From Verrucomicrobiales bacterium (GTDB lineage: Bacteria > Verrucomicrobiota > Verrucomicrobiia > Methylacidiphilales > JAAUTS01): 7,613 nt of DNA. The stretch spans positions 1 to 7,613 of the forward strand of contig JAITHY010000181.1 in the NCBI GenBank assembly GCA_031279715.1, written 5' to 3'. The stretch's first letter is position 1, and every line of letters starts with the position of its first letter. The position numbers and the translations under genes are program-made. Shown here piece after piece: positions 1 to 7,613 of the stretch. The notes beneath the pieces are model-generated. The model saw only the letters and a program-made list of their open reading frames with translations, searched no databases and was not told where the DNA came from.

Positions 1-167
1 GCGGCTTGTTTGAGCGCGTCGTCAGCGTTCACACGCAAGTAGCCGTGAACCCGGTCATCCACAGCGGAGATGCGCGCCAGCAAATCGCTGACAATGTCCT
101 TCGGCGTGATTTCCTTTGCCGCGAGCTTGTCGCGCAAAGCTTTGATGGTGAGAGTGTGCAGGTTCAT
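1..167 (-). CDS. gatA: Glu-tRNA(Gln)/Asp-tRNA(Asn) amidotransferase subunit A, N-terminal fragment (runs off the left edge)
   Basis: The minus strand from the ATG at 167-165 reads MNLHTLTIKALRDKLAAKEI, followed by a stretch with DIVSDLLARI and VHGYLRVNADDAL. This is the usual amino-terminal helical lead-in of GatA. Only about 55 residues are inside the window, so the amidase signature and its Ser-cisSer-Lys triad are out of view. GatA is the glutaminase and transamidase subunit of the GatCAB complex, which converts misacylated Glu-tRNA(Gln) or Asp-tRNA(Asn) to the amidated form in the cytoplasm. The start codon overlaps the gatC stop codon in an ATGA arrangement, so translational coupling is likely. 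The assignment rests on the N-terminus plus the adjacent gatC. Confidence 0.85.
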   Translation of the reverse strand, partial: MNLHTLTIKALRDKLAAKEITPKDIVSDLLARISAVDDRVHGYLRVNADDALKQA

Positions 168-454
168 TCGACGATTTTCGGCATGATGAATAAATGATTC
201 GCTTGCTTCGGCGCGTTGCGGAGGGCCTCCGCCGCTGACAATGAGGCCCGGAGCACATCCTCGCGCAACACATTGGTCGGCAAATTCGGGTCAATTGGTG
301 TGTCCGGGACGCTGGACACATCCACCTGCCGCAACTCCTGCGCGTACTCCAGCACCTTGCCCAATTGTGACTGGAACAATGTTTCCTCCTCCTTGCCCAA
401 CTCAATGCGCGCCAGTGACGCCACATAAGCCACATCCAACGTTTGCGAATTCAC
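164..454 (-). CDS. gatC: Glu-tRNA(Gln)/Asp-tRNA(Asn) amidotransferase subunit C
   Basis: The gene encodes 96 residues, the normal size for GatC. Family features are the N-terminal VAYVASLARIEL (about residues 8-19), the segment FQSQLGKVLEYAQEL, and the acidic/proline segment with VSSVPDT and the downstream LREDV. GatC is a small scaffold that wraps around GatA and joins it to GatB in the GatCAB amidotransferase. The start is GTG (454-452); no in-frame ATG lies just upstream, and no convincing Shine-Dalgarno sequence is visible. The stop overlaps the gatA start by four bases, the common gatC-gatA order. It is divergent from hisA across an 85-bp gap. Confidence 0.93.
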   Translation of the reverse strand: MNSQTLDVAYVASLARIELGKEEETLFQSQLGKVLEYAQELRQVDVSSVPDTPIDPNLPTNVLREDVLRASLSAAEALRNAPKQANHLFIMPKIVE

Positions 455-539
455 GGGAAAAATTTACACGGCATGGACAAGGAAGCAACGAAATAAAAAT
501 TCATTCGCCAAGTCGCTGTGCGTCGCTAACGTTGACCGC
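455..539. promoter_or_regulatory. Divergent intergenic region between gatC and hisA
   Basis: This 85-bp gap must carry the promoters for both gatCA (minus) and hisA (plus). It is richer in A/T than its surroundings, especially around 491-502. It also contains a short direct repeat of GTCGCT (about 515-530). No -35/-10 pair is good enough to call on either strand, and no operator palindrome or attenuator is evident. Confidence 0.4.
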
Positions 540-1259
540 ATGATTATTCTTCCTGCGATTGATTTGATGGACGGCCATGTGGTGCGCTTGGAGCAGGGCA
601 AGGCGGAGCGCAAAACCGTTTATAGCGACGATCCGGTGGCGTTTGCCCGGCGCTGGGCCGATGACGGCGCGGAGTGGCTGCACGTGGTGGATTTGGACGC
701 GGCGTTTCACGGGGAACAAAAAAACCTGGCGGTGGTGCGGGAGATTTGCGCCAGTGTCAGCGTGCCATGCGAGCTGGGCGGCGGTCTCCGCACGATGACG
801 TCACTGTCAGCGACTTTTGCCGCGGGCGTGCGACGCGCCATCATCGGCAGCAAAGCGTGCGAGTCGCTGACGTTCATCAAGGATGCCGTGCGCGAGTTCG
901 GCGGGGAGCGCATCGCCGTCGGCATCGACGCCAAGGACGGCAAGGTGGCGACGCAGGGCTGGGTGAAAATTTCCGAGTGGAACGCGCTGGACCTCGCCAA
1001 AGCCGTCGCCGACCTTGGCGTGGGCAACATCATTTACACCGACATCAGCACCGACGGCATGTTCACCGGTCCGAACCTGCCCGCACAACGCGCCATGCGC
1101 GCCGCCACCGGCGTGAAATTGACGGCGTCCGGCGGAGTCTCATCGTCAGCGGATATTCAGGCGCTGAACGCCATCGACGGATTGTACGGCGTCATTGTCG
1201 GCAAGGCGTTGTATGATAAAAAAGTGGAGCTTAAAGAATGTCTTTCAATTACACGCTGA
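540..1259 (+). CDS. hisA: 1-(5-phosphoribosyl)-5-[(5-phosphoribosylamino)methylideneamino]imidazole-4-carboxamide isomerase
   Basis: The protein has 239 residues, close to the usual 240-250 for HisA. This TIM-barrel enzyme isomerises ProFAR to PRFAR (Amadori rearrangement), the fourth step of histidine biosynthesis, in the cytoplasm. Diagnostic features in order are LPAIDLMDGHVVRL at the N-terminus with the catalytic Asp8, GGGLR at 80-84, GIDAKDG with the second catalytic Asp at 130, YTDISTDGM around 166-174, and the phosphate-binding ASGGVSS (about 196-202) and VGKALY (220-225). These fit HisA rather than the paralogue HisF. No other his gene is in the window, so it is not in a his cluster here. 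Its 3' end overlaps the helicase start by 22 bp, suggesting one transcript. Confidence 0.96.
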   Translation: MIILPAIDLMDGHVVRLEQGKAERKTVYSDDPVAFARRWADDGAEWLHVVDLDAAFHGEQKNLAVVREICASVSVPCELGGGLRTMTSLSATFAAGVRRAIIGSKACESLTFIKDAVREFGGERIAVGIDAKDGKVATQGWVKISEWNALDLAKAVADLGVGNIIYTDISTDGMFTGPNLPAQRAMRAATGVKLTASGGVSSSADIQALNAIDGLYGVIVGKALYDKKVELKECLSITR

Positions 1260-3220
1260 AGGTCACCCCGCATGAAGCGCCGCGGATTGATTACCAAACG
1301 CTGCTCAACGAGGAGCAATACGCCGCCGTCAGCGCCCGGCCCGGCCCGCTGCTGATCATCGCCGGCGCGGGCAGCGGGAAAACGCGGACGCTGACGTACC
1401 GCGTGGCGTTTCTCGTCGAGCACGGTGTTGCGCCGGAAAATATTTTGCTGCTGACGTTCACCAACAAAGCGGCGAAGGAAATGTTGCGCCGCGTGGAGGA
1501 AGTGTTGCCGCATGACATTTCACGCTTGTGGGGAGGCACGTTCCATCATGTCGGACACCGGATTATCCGGCGGCACGCGGACTTGTTGGGGCTTGACCAT
1601 AATTTCAACATTCTCGACCGCGACGACGTGAAGGAGTTGATCAGCGCGTGCCTTGCGGAATCCACCGTTGACCCCAAGGACAAAAAATTTCCCAAGGCCG
1701 AGATTTTGCAAGACATCTACAGCCTCGCCGCCAATACCGAGCTGAGTGTCAGCGAAGTGCTTGAATCGCACTACCCGTACTTCACCGAGTATGCCATTCA
1801 AATCAACGCCATTGCCAGCGCCTATGCCGCGCGCAAACGGCTCACCGGTGGCGTGGACTACGACGACTTGCTCGCGCTGACGGTGAAACTCCTCAAGGAT
1901 ACTCCCGAACTCCTGGCCTCCTATCAGCGTAAGTTTCAACACATTCTCGTTGACGAATATCAGGATACCAACAAAATCCAGGCGGACTTGATTGATCTGC
2001 TCGCCGCTGAACATCATCAAGTGATGGTGGTTGGCGACGATGCGCAAAGCATCTACTCCTGGCGCGGCGCGAACTTTGAAAACATCATGACGTTCCCTGA
2101 CCGTCACCCCGGCACACGCGTCATCCGTATTGAAACCAATTACCGCAGCACGCCTGAAATCCTTAACCTCGCCAACATCACCATCAGTCAAAATACCAGA
2201 CAATTTCCCAAGGAACTCCGCGCCGTCAAACACAGCGGTGTCAAGCCCGCCTTGATCTCCCTCGACGACTCGCACCAGCAGGCGCAATTCGTCGCCCAGC
2301 GCGCGCTGGAGTTGAAAGAGGAGGGGATGGAGCTGAGCGACATCGCCGTGCTTTACCGCTCGCATTTTCACTCGATGGAATTGCAAATGGAACTCACCAA
2401 GCGCAACATTCCGTTTCAAATCACGTCGGGTCTGCGCTTCTTCGAGCAGGCGCACATCAAAGACCTGTCCGCCTACCTGCGTTTTGCGCTGAACGCCAGC
2501 GATGAAGTTTCCTTCAAACGCATCGCAACCATGCTCCCCGGCGTCGGCGCCAAAACCGCGCGGAAAGCCTGGGAGTCCATCCTCAGCGGCACTTCGTGGA
2601 ACAACGTGAAAATCCCCGCCAAAGCTGAGCCGTTATGGCGGCAGTGGGGCGAGACTCATCGTCAGCTTCTCGAAAAACTCAACACCGACACCCCTGGTCA
2701 TCAACTTCAACTGATACTCGACGCTGTGTATGAGGATTTCCTCAAGTCCCGTTTCACCAACTACAACAACCGCATGGAAGACCTGCATCAACTCATCCAA
2801 TTCGCCGACGGCTTCAAGGAGCCGACCGAGTTCCTCGCGCAGCTTTCACTGATGACCAACATGGAAACCGAGCAAAGCATGAGGGACCAATACGCTGAGC
2901 ATGAGGCGCTGAAACTCAGTTCCATCCACCAGGCGAAAGGCCTGGAATGGAAGGCTGTCTTTGTCATCATGTTGTGCGACGGTTTGTTTCCCAGCGGACG
3001 CGCCACTGAAAACGCTGACGGCGAGGAAGAGGAGCGGCGGTTGTTCTACGTCGCCGTCACCCGCGCCCAGCAGGAACTTTATCTGCTCCACCCCCAAATC
3101 CGCAGCAACGCCAACTACGGCGAAACATGGCAAAAGCCCTCCCGCTTCCTCAGCGACTTTCCCCGCGACTTGTGCAACGTCTGGACCATCAAAACCGAAA
3201 AAAAGTGGGGTGAGTATTAA
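1238..3220 (+). CDS. UvrD/Rep-type superfamily 1 ATP-dependent DNA helicase
   Basis: The protein has 660 residues with a complete set of SF1A helicase motifs: Q motif LNEEQ (23-27), Walker A GAGSGKT (43-49), motif Ia LLLTFTNKAAKEM (70-82), TFHH (101-104), motif II LVDEYQDT (237-244), motif III with GDDAQSIYSWRGA (266-278), motif IV TNYRST (300-305), PGVGAKTA (434-441), motif V HQAKGLEW (564-571) and motif VI FYVAVTRA (603-610). Such enzymes translocate 3'-5' on single-stranded DNA in repair and replication restart. The chain ends about 50 residues after motif VI, just past PSRFL. It therefore lacks the C-terminal extension that in PcrA and UvrD carries the RNA-polymerase-binding fold, and its length is nearer Rep. 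It is not possible to choose between uvrD, pcrA and rep from sequence alone. A GGAG at 1226-1229 precedes the ATG, and the start overlaps hisA by 22 bp. Confidence 0.93.
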   Translation: MSFNYTLKVTPHEAPRIDYQTLLNEEQYAAVSARPGPLLIIAGAGSGKTRTLTYRVAFLVEHGVAPENILLLTFTNKAAKEMLRRVEEVLPHDISRLWGGTFHHVGHRIIRRHADLLGLDHNFNILDRDDVKELISACLAESTVDPKDKKFPKAEILQDIYSLAANTELSVSEVLESHYPYFTEYAIQINAIASAYAARKRLTGGVDYDDLLALTVKLLKDTPELLASYQRKFQHILVDEYQDTNKIQADLIDLLAAEHHQVMVVGDDAQSIYSWRGANFENIMTFPDRHPGTRVIRIETNYRSTPEILNLANITISQNTRQFPKELRAVKHSGVKPALISLDDSHQQAQFVAQRALELKEEGMELSDIAVLYRSHFHSMELQMELTKRNIPFQITSGLRFFEQAHIKDLSAYLRFALNASDEVSFKRIATMLPGVGAKTARKAWESILSGTSWNNVKIPAKAEPLWRQWGETHRQLLEKLNTDTPGHQLQLILDAVYEDFLKSRFTNYNNRMEDLHQLIQFADGFKEPTEFLAQLSLMTNMETEQSMRDQYAEHEALKLSSIHQAKGLEWKAVFVIMLCDGLFPSGRATENADGEEEERRLFYVAVTRAQQELYLLHPQIRSNANYGETWQKPSRFLSDFPRDLCNVWTIKTEKKWGEY

Positions 3221-3252
3221 AATAAAATGCCCTCAAGCGAGCTGATTTCCGT

Positions 3253-3286
3253 AAAAAAGGCGGCCCCTTGCGAGGCCGCCTTTTTT
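3253..3286. terminator. Bidirectional Rho-independent terminator
   Basis: A perfect 13-bp inverted repeat, left arm AAAAAAGGCGGCC (3253-3265) and right arm GGCCGCCTTTTTT (3274-3286), encloses an 8-nt loop. It gives a 7-bp G/C stem followed by a T6 tract on either strand. It starts 33 bp past the helicase stop and 22 bp past the ppdK stop on the other strand, so it can end both convergent transcripts. Confidence 0.93.
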
Positions 3287-3308
3287 GCTTTCACCGCCGA
3301 GGGTGACC

Positions 3309-6101
<2,793 letters not shown>

Positions 6102-6180
6102 AAATTAGGGGCAAGTATTTAAGGGACTTTTGCAGGGTTGTGCAAGCGGGAAATTTATTTTGCCGTCAAATTAACGGTTT

Positions 6181-6369
6181 TTAAACCACCCTGCCGTCCA
6201 TGACCGTCAGCGTCTGCAAAATCTCCGCGCGGAGATTTTCCGGCGTCGGCGGCATCTTGCCGGTGGAATAATGTTCAATCACCGCCTCCCGCCGCGCCAT
6301 TCATTGCTCCGGCGTGGTGACGCGCCCGCCGTGACCGTCAGCGAGCGGGTCGGGCAAAGCGGCGCTGCC
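6181..6369 (-). pseudogene. Degraded fragment resembling the N-terminal part of a secreted alpha/beta-hydrolase (acetylxylan/glucuronoyl esterase-like)
   Basis: Reading the minus strand in one frame gives LPDPLADGHGGRVTTPEQ, then a TGA (6303-6301), then MARREAVIEHYSTGKMPPTP and ENLRAEILQT...MDGRVV with a TAA at 6183-6181. The pattern of a DG-x-RVTT-x-x-(W)-x-x-RR segment followed by a G-x-MPP segment and a LDG-like strand recalls the mature N-terminus of esterases and alpha/beta-hydrolases common in Verrucomicrobiota and Planctomycetota. The TGA stands where Trp (TGG) would be expected. No Ser-His-Asp catalytic part follows, so the piece is truncated at its 3' end, and its 5' side runs into the stem-loop element at 6371. 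An alternative is a real 39-residue peptide starting at the ATG at 6300. The family link is from memory of the pattern and is tentative. Confidence 0.4.
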
Positions 6370-6370
6370 C

Positions 6371-6482
6371 GTCAGCGCATGGAACACCGCTCTCCAGAGC
6401 GGCTTTGCAATTTCCGCGCAGCGGCAGTTTGGGTGCTTCGCACATTGCATAGCCATTCTGGAGAGTGGCGCGCCATGCTGAC
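6371..6482. repeat. Imperfect inverted-repeat (stem-loop) element of about 112 bp, MITE-like or REP-like
   Basis: The core arms are 24 nt each, 6387-6410 and 6445-6468, and match at 20 of 24 positions. The shared core is CTCTCCAGA...GGCT-TGCAA, enclosing a 34-nt centre. Outside the core the symmetry continues through GCATGG on both sides and ends in GTCA (6371-6374) and TGAC (6479-6482), with a two-base length difference. Each arm also contains its own small palindrome: CCGCTCTCCAGAGCGG on the left and GCCATTCTGGAGAGTGGC on the right. The whole could form a long hairpin in DNA or RNA. It lies between the esterase-like remnant and the end of the seventh HTH unit. No transposase is encoded, so if mobile it would depend on an enzyme elsewhere. 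Copy number in the genome cannot be seen here. Confidence 0.65.
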
Positions 6483-6484
6483 CG

Positions 6485-6610
6485 TCACGATTTTTTGCGG
6501 CGGATTTTGCTGACGGTGAAGGTGGCGCAATTTGCTTTTTGCGCGGTGGCGGAGTTGGTTTTTCCAACGCGGAGAAATTTGATGATTTGTTTGCGCTGGT
6601 TGGGCGTCAG
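6485..6610 (-). pseudogene. Seventh HTH unit of the poly-HTH protein, out of frame after a one-base frameshift
   Basis: On the minus strand the frame -1 to the upstream gene reads LTPNQRKQIIKFLRVGKTNS followed by ATAQKANCATFTVSKIRRKKS and a TGA (6487-6485), 41 residues. It matches the pattern of the six preceding units: the LTP lead as in unit 5 (LTPAER), a first helix ending in a G-containing turn, and a third helix ending in basic residues. The main frame stops at TGA 6609-6607 in the linker after unit 6. One extra base just before CTGACG would join the two frames. No slippery heptamer is visible, so programmed -1 frameshifting is not supported. An indel mutation or a sequencing/assembly error fits better. 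Confidence 0.7.
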
Positions 6611-7491
6611 CGAACGGCTTTGGCTGGCAGTCCGTGGCGGCGGCGCACTTCGGCGATGACCGGGGCGCTGACGTTCAGCCAGCGGATGATTTTTTTGACG
6701 GTCAGCCCCTCTTTGATGGCGGTGATGACTTGTTGCTCGGTGGCGTGGGGCGAGTAGGGGATGATGAGGCCGAGTTCGCGTTTGAGTTGCTGTACCACAG
6801 AGGCGGAAATGTTGTGCCGTTCGCTGATGTCGCGTGTCCGCTGACCGTCACGCAACGCGGCGACGACTTGGTCGCGCTCGGCGGGGGTAAGGTGGTGGCG
6901 CAAGGCGTAGACGCCATGCTGGCGGCGGAGTTTTTTCAAGGTTTCGCTGGAAGTGTTGAATTTGCGCGTGATGGCGGTGGCGGTTTGTTTGTTGCGGATG
7001 GCGTCGAGAATGGCGGCGGCACGCTCGGCGGTGAGTTTTGCCGGCGGGCGTTTGCGGCGCGGGGCGGGCAGGTTGAGCGTGCGGCGCAGGTCATGGATGG
7101 TTTGGACGGAGCGGCCGAATTGCTGGGCGACAGCGGCGGTGGTTTTGCCGTTGCGTAGGGCGGCGGCGATGCGTTCTTTGGTTTTGTCGGTGAGGCGCGG
7201 CGTGGGTTTGGTGAGCTTCAGCGTGCGGCGCAGGTCGAGGATGGCTTTGGCGGTGCTGCCGAGTTGTTGCGCGATGTCGGCGGCGGTGACGCCCTCGTTG
7301 AACAGGGCGGCGGCGCGTTTTTTTTCCTCGTGGGTGAAACGGCGGGCGGGCTTGCTGAGGCCGAGTTGGCGCTTGAGTTTGAAGGCGGAGGTGCGTTTGA
7401 GTTGGAATTGGCGGATGATGTCGTTGATGTGTTGTCCGGCGCGGAGAGCGTCAGCGGCTTGGTCGAGGACGGTGGACGGGATGGGTTTCAT
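6607..7491 (-). CDS. Tandem helix-turn-helix repeat protein (six units), function unknown
   Basis: This 294-residue, strongly basic protein is not recognised as a named family. It consists almost wholly of six tandem units of about 45-50 residues, beginning near residues 4, 52, 100, 153, 201 and 250. Each unit has the pattern of three short helices: an LTxxxx...AALRNG-like first helix and turn, an AAVAQQFG-like second helix, and a third helix such as SVQTIHDLRRTLNL, with Pro/Lys/Arg linkers. This resembles homeodomain-like HTH units of transposases, resolvases and sigma region 4. There is no catalytic, ligand-binding or membrane segment, so DNA binding is the likely role. Units 2 and 3 are near copies in DNA too (AGCGTGCGGCGCAGGTC at 7076 and again at 7220, 144 bp apart). 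The start is placed at ATG 7491-7489 because the alternative ATG at 7527 lies inside the inverted repeat. The gene appears to have lost a seventh unit by frameshift. Confidence 0.75.
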   Translation of the reverse strand: MKPIPSTVLDQAADALRAGQHINDIIRQFQLKRTSAFKLKRQLGLSKPARRFTHEEKKRAAALFNEGVTAADIAQQLGSTAKAILDLRRTLKLTKPTPRLTDKTKERIAAALRNGKTTAAVAQQFGRSVQTIHDLRRTLNLPAPRRKRPPAKLTAERAAAILDAIRNKQTATAITRKFNTSSETLKKLRRQHGVYALRHHLTPAERDQVVAALRDGQRTRDISERHNISASVVQQLKRELGLIIPYSPHATEQQVITAIKEGLTVKKIIRWLNVSAPVIAEVRRRHGLPAKAVR

Positions 7492-7499
7492 GGGGAAGA

Positions 7500-7572
7500 G
7501 TTTCGTGCAAAGACACCAAGTCGCCAAGAATTTTAATAAAAAACTTTGCGGCTTGGCGGCTTTGCGCGAGAC
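7500..7572. repeat. Inverted repeat of AAAG/CCAAG-type units
   Basis: Left arm 7500-7528 (contains GCAAAGACACCAAGTCGCC) and right arm 7544-7572 (its reverse complement contains GCAAAGCCGCCAAGCCGC) match at 23 of 29 positions around a 15-nt A/T-only loop. Three of the six differences would be G-U pairs in a plus-strand transcript. Within each arm the units recur about every 8-9 bp. Similar GCAAAG/CGCAAAG-rich intergenic repeats are, to my recollection, widespread in Verrucomicrobiota and Planctomycetota genomes, but that was not checked. It fills the divergent gap between the HTH protein gene and the probable rdgB, so promoters for both must lie in or next to it. Confidence 0.75.
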
Positions 7573-7580
7573 TTTTTTCG

Positions 7581-7613
7581 ATGAGACAAATTTTACTGGC
7601 GACGGGGAATGTG
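7581..7613 (+). CDS. rdgB: Probable XTP/dITP diphosphatase (RdgB/HAM1), first 11 codons only
   Basis: The ATG at 7581 opens a frame reading MRQILLATGNV to the end of the window. A short strand ending in LATGN at the extreme N-terminus is the hallmark of the RdgB/HAM1/Ham1p family, cytoplasmic pyrophosphatases that remove non-canonical purine nucleotides such as dITP and XTP. Only 11 residues are visible, so the call depends on this signature alone. No Shine-Dalgarno is evident upstream. The right arm of the inverted repeat ends 8 bp before the start codon. Confidence 0.55.
   Translation, partial: MRQILLATGNV

Noticed and set aside
1520..2455. A 311-residue open frame on the minus strand inside the helicase gene
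   Set aside because: Antisense shadow of helicase motifs Ic to IV; no recognisable family.
6116..6169. Possible ppdK promoter boxes (TTGACG at 6169-6164, or TTGCAC with TAAATA at 6145-6116)
   Set aside because: The first has no -10 at proper spacing and the second pair matches the consensus at only about half of the positions, so neither was called.
6271..6513. An 80-residue open frame on the plus strand through the stem-loop element
   Set aside because: It crosses the inverted repeat and the remnant in the opposite sense and shows no family pattern; peptides of this kind are probably translation of the repeat.
6301..6567. An 88-residue open frame on the minus strand as a single gene
   Set aside because: It is a mosaic: its first third is the wrong frame of the seventh HTH unit, its middle is the stem-loop element, and only its last part belongs to the esterase-like remnant.
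6610..6630. Programmed -1 ribosomal frameshift joining HTH units 6 and 7
   Set aside because: No X-XXY-YYZ slippery heptamer precedes the TGA, so an indel or sequence error is the simpler reading.
6634..7158. A 174-residue glycine/alanine/valine-rich open frame opposite the HTH gene
   Set aside because: Shadow of the repeat-containing HTH gene; its apparent periodicity mirrors the HTH units.
7492..7527. Upstream start (ATG at 7527) for the HTH protein, adding 12 residues
   Set aside because: The added residues are encoded by the left arm of the inverted repeat and do not fit the HTH unit pattern; ATG 7491 starts close to unit 1.

Overview
The window looks like a piece of a bacterial chromosome of about 58-60% G+C, most plausibly from the Verrucomicrobiota. 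That placement is an inference from gene flavour (a PPDK with a lysine-rich tail, a UvrD-like helicase with a TFHH motif, weak Shine-Dalgarno signals) and from short dispersed repeats. It has not been checked by any search. There is no rRNA, tRNA, CRISPR array, IS transposase or phage gene in view.

Layout. Positions 1-454 (minus strand) hold gatC and the start of gatA, overlapping by four bases (ATGA), for the tRNA-dependent amidotransferase. An 85-bp divergent gap separates them from hisA (540-1259, plus), which overlaps a Rep/UvrD-type helicase gene (1238-3220, plus) by 22 bp. The helicase converges on ppdK (pyruvate phosphate dikinase, 3309-6101, minus), and one strong bidirectional hairpin terminator (3253-3286) lies between them. 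Positions 6181-6610 are a degraded zone. It holds a small remnant resembling the N-terminal part of a secreted alpha/beta-hydrolase, a stem-loop repeat element of about 112 bp, and a frameshifted extra helix-turn-helix unit. Next comes an unrecognised gene (6607-7491, minus) encoding six tandem helix-turn-helix-like units of about 48 residues and nothing else. The seventh unit (6485-6610) continues the series in the -1 frame, so the ancestral protein probably had seven. Between this gene and the start of a probable rdgB (7581 onward, plus) is a 73-bp inverted repeat built from AAAG/CCAAG units.

The housekeeping genes (amidotransferase, histidine biosynthesis, DNA helicase, pyruvate/PEP interconversion, NTP sanitation) do not form one pathway. 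The right-hand quarter is the accessory part.

Two observations stand out. First, the 7-mer GTCAGCG (or CGCTGAC) occurs 23 times in 7.6 kb, against roughly one or two expected. It appears in both orientations, in coding and non-coding DNA, and in every reading phase that does not create a stop, so it looks like a DNA-level signal and not codon usage. Second, the poly-HTH protein is built as a repeat array of DNA-binding-like units and sits in the part of the window where that word is densest. A functional link between the two is only a hypothesis.
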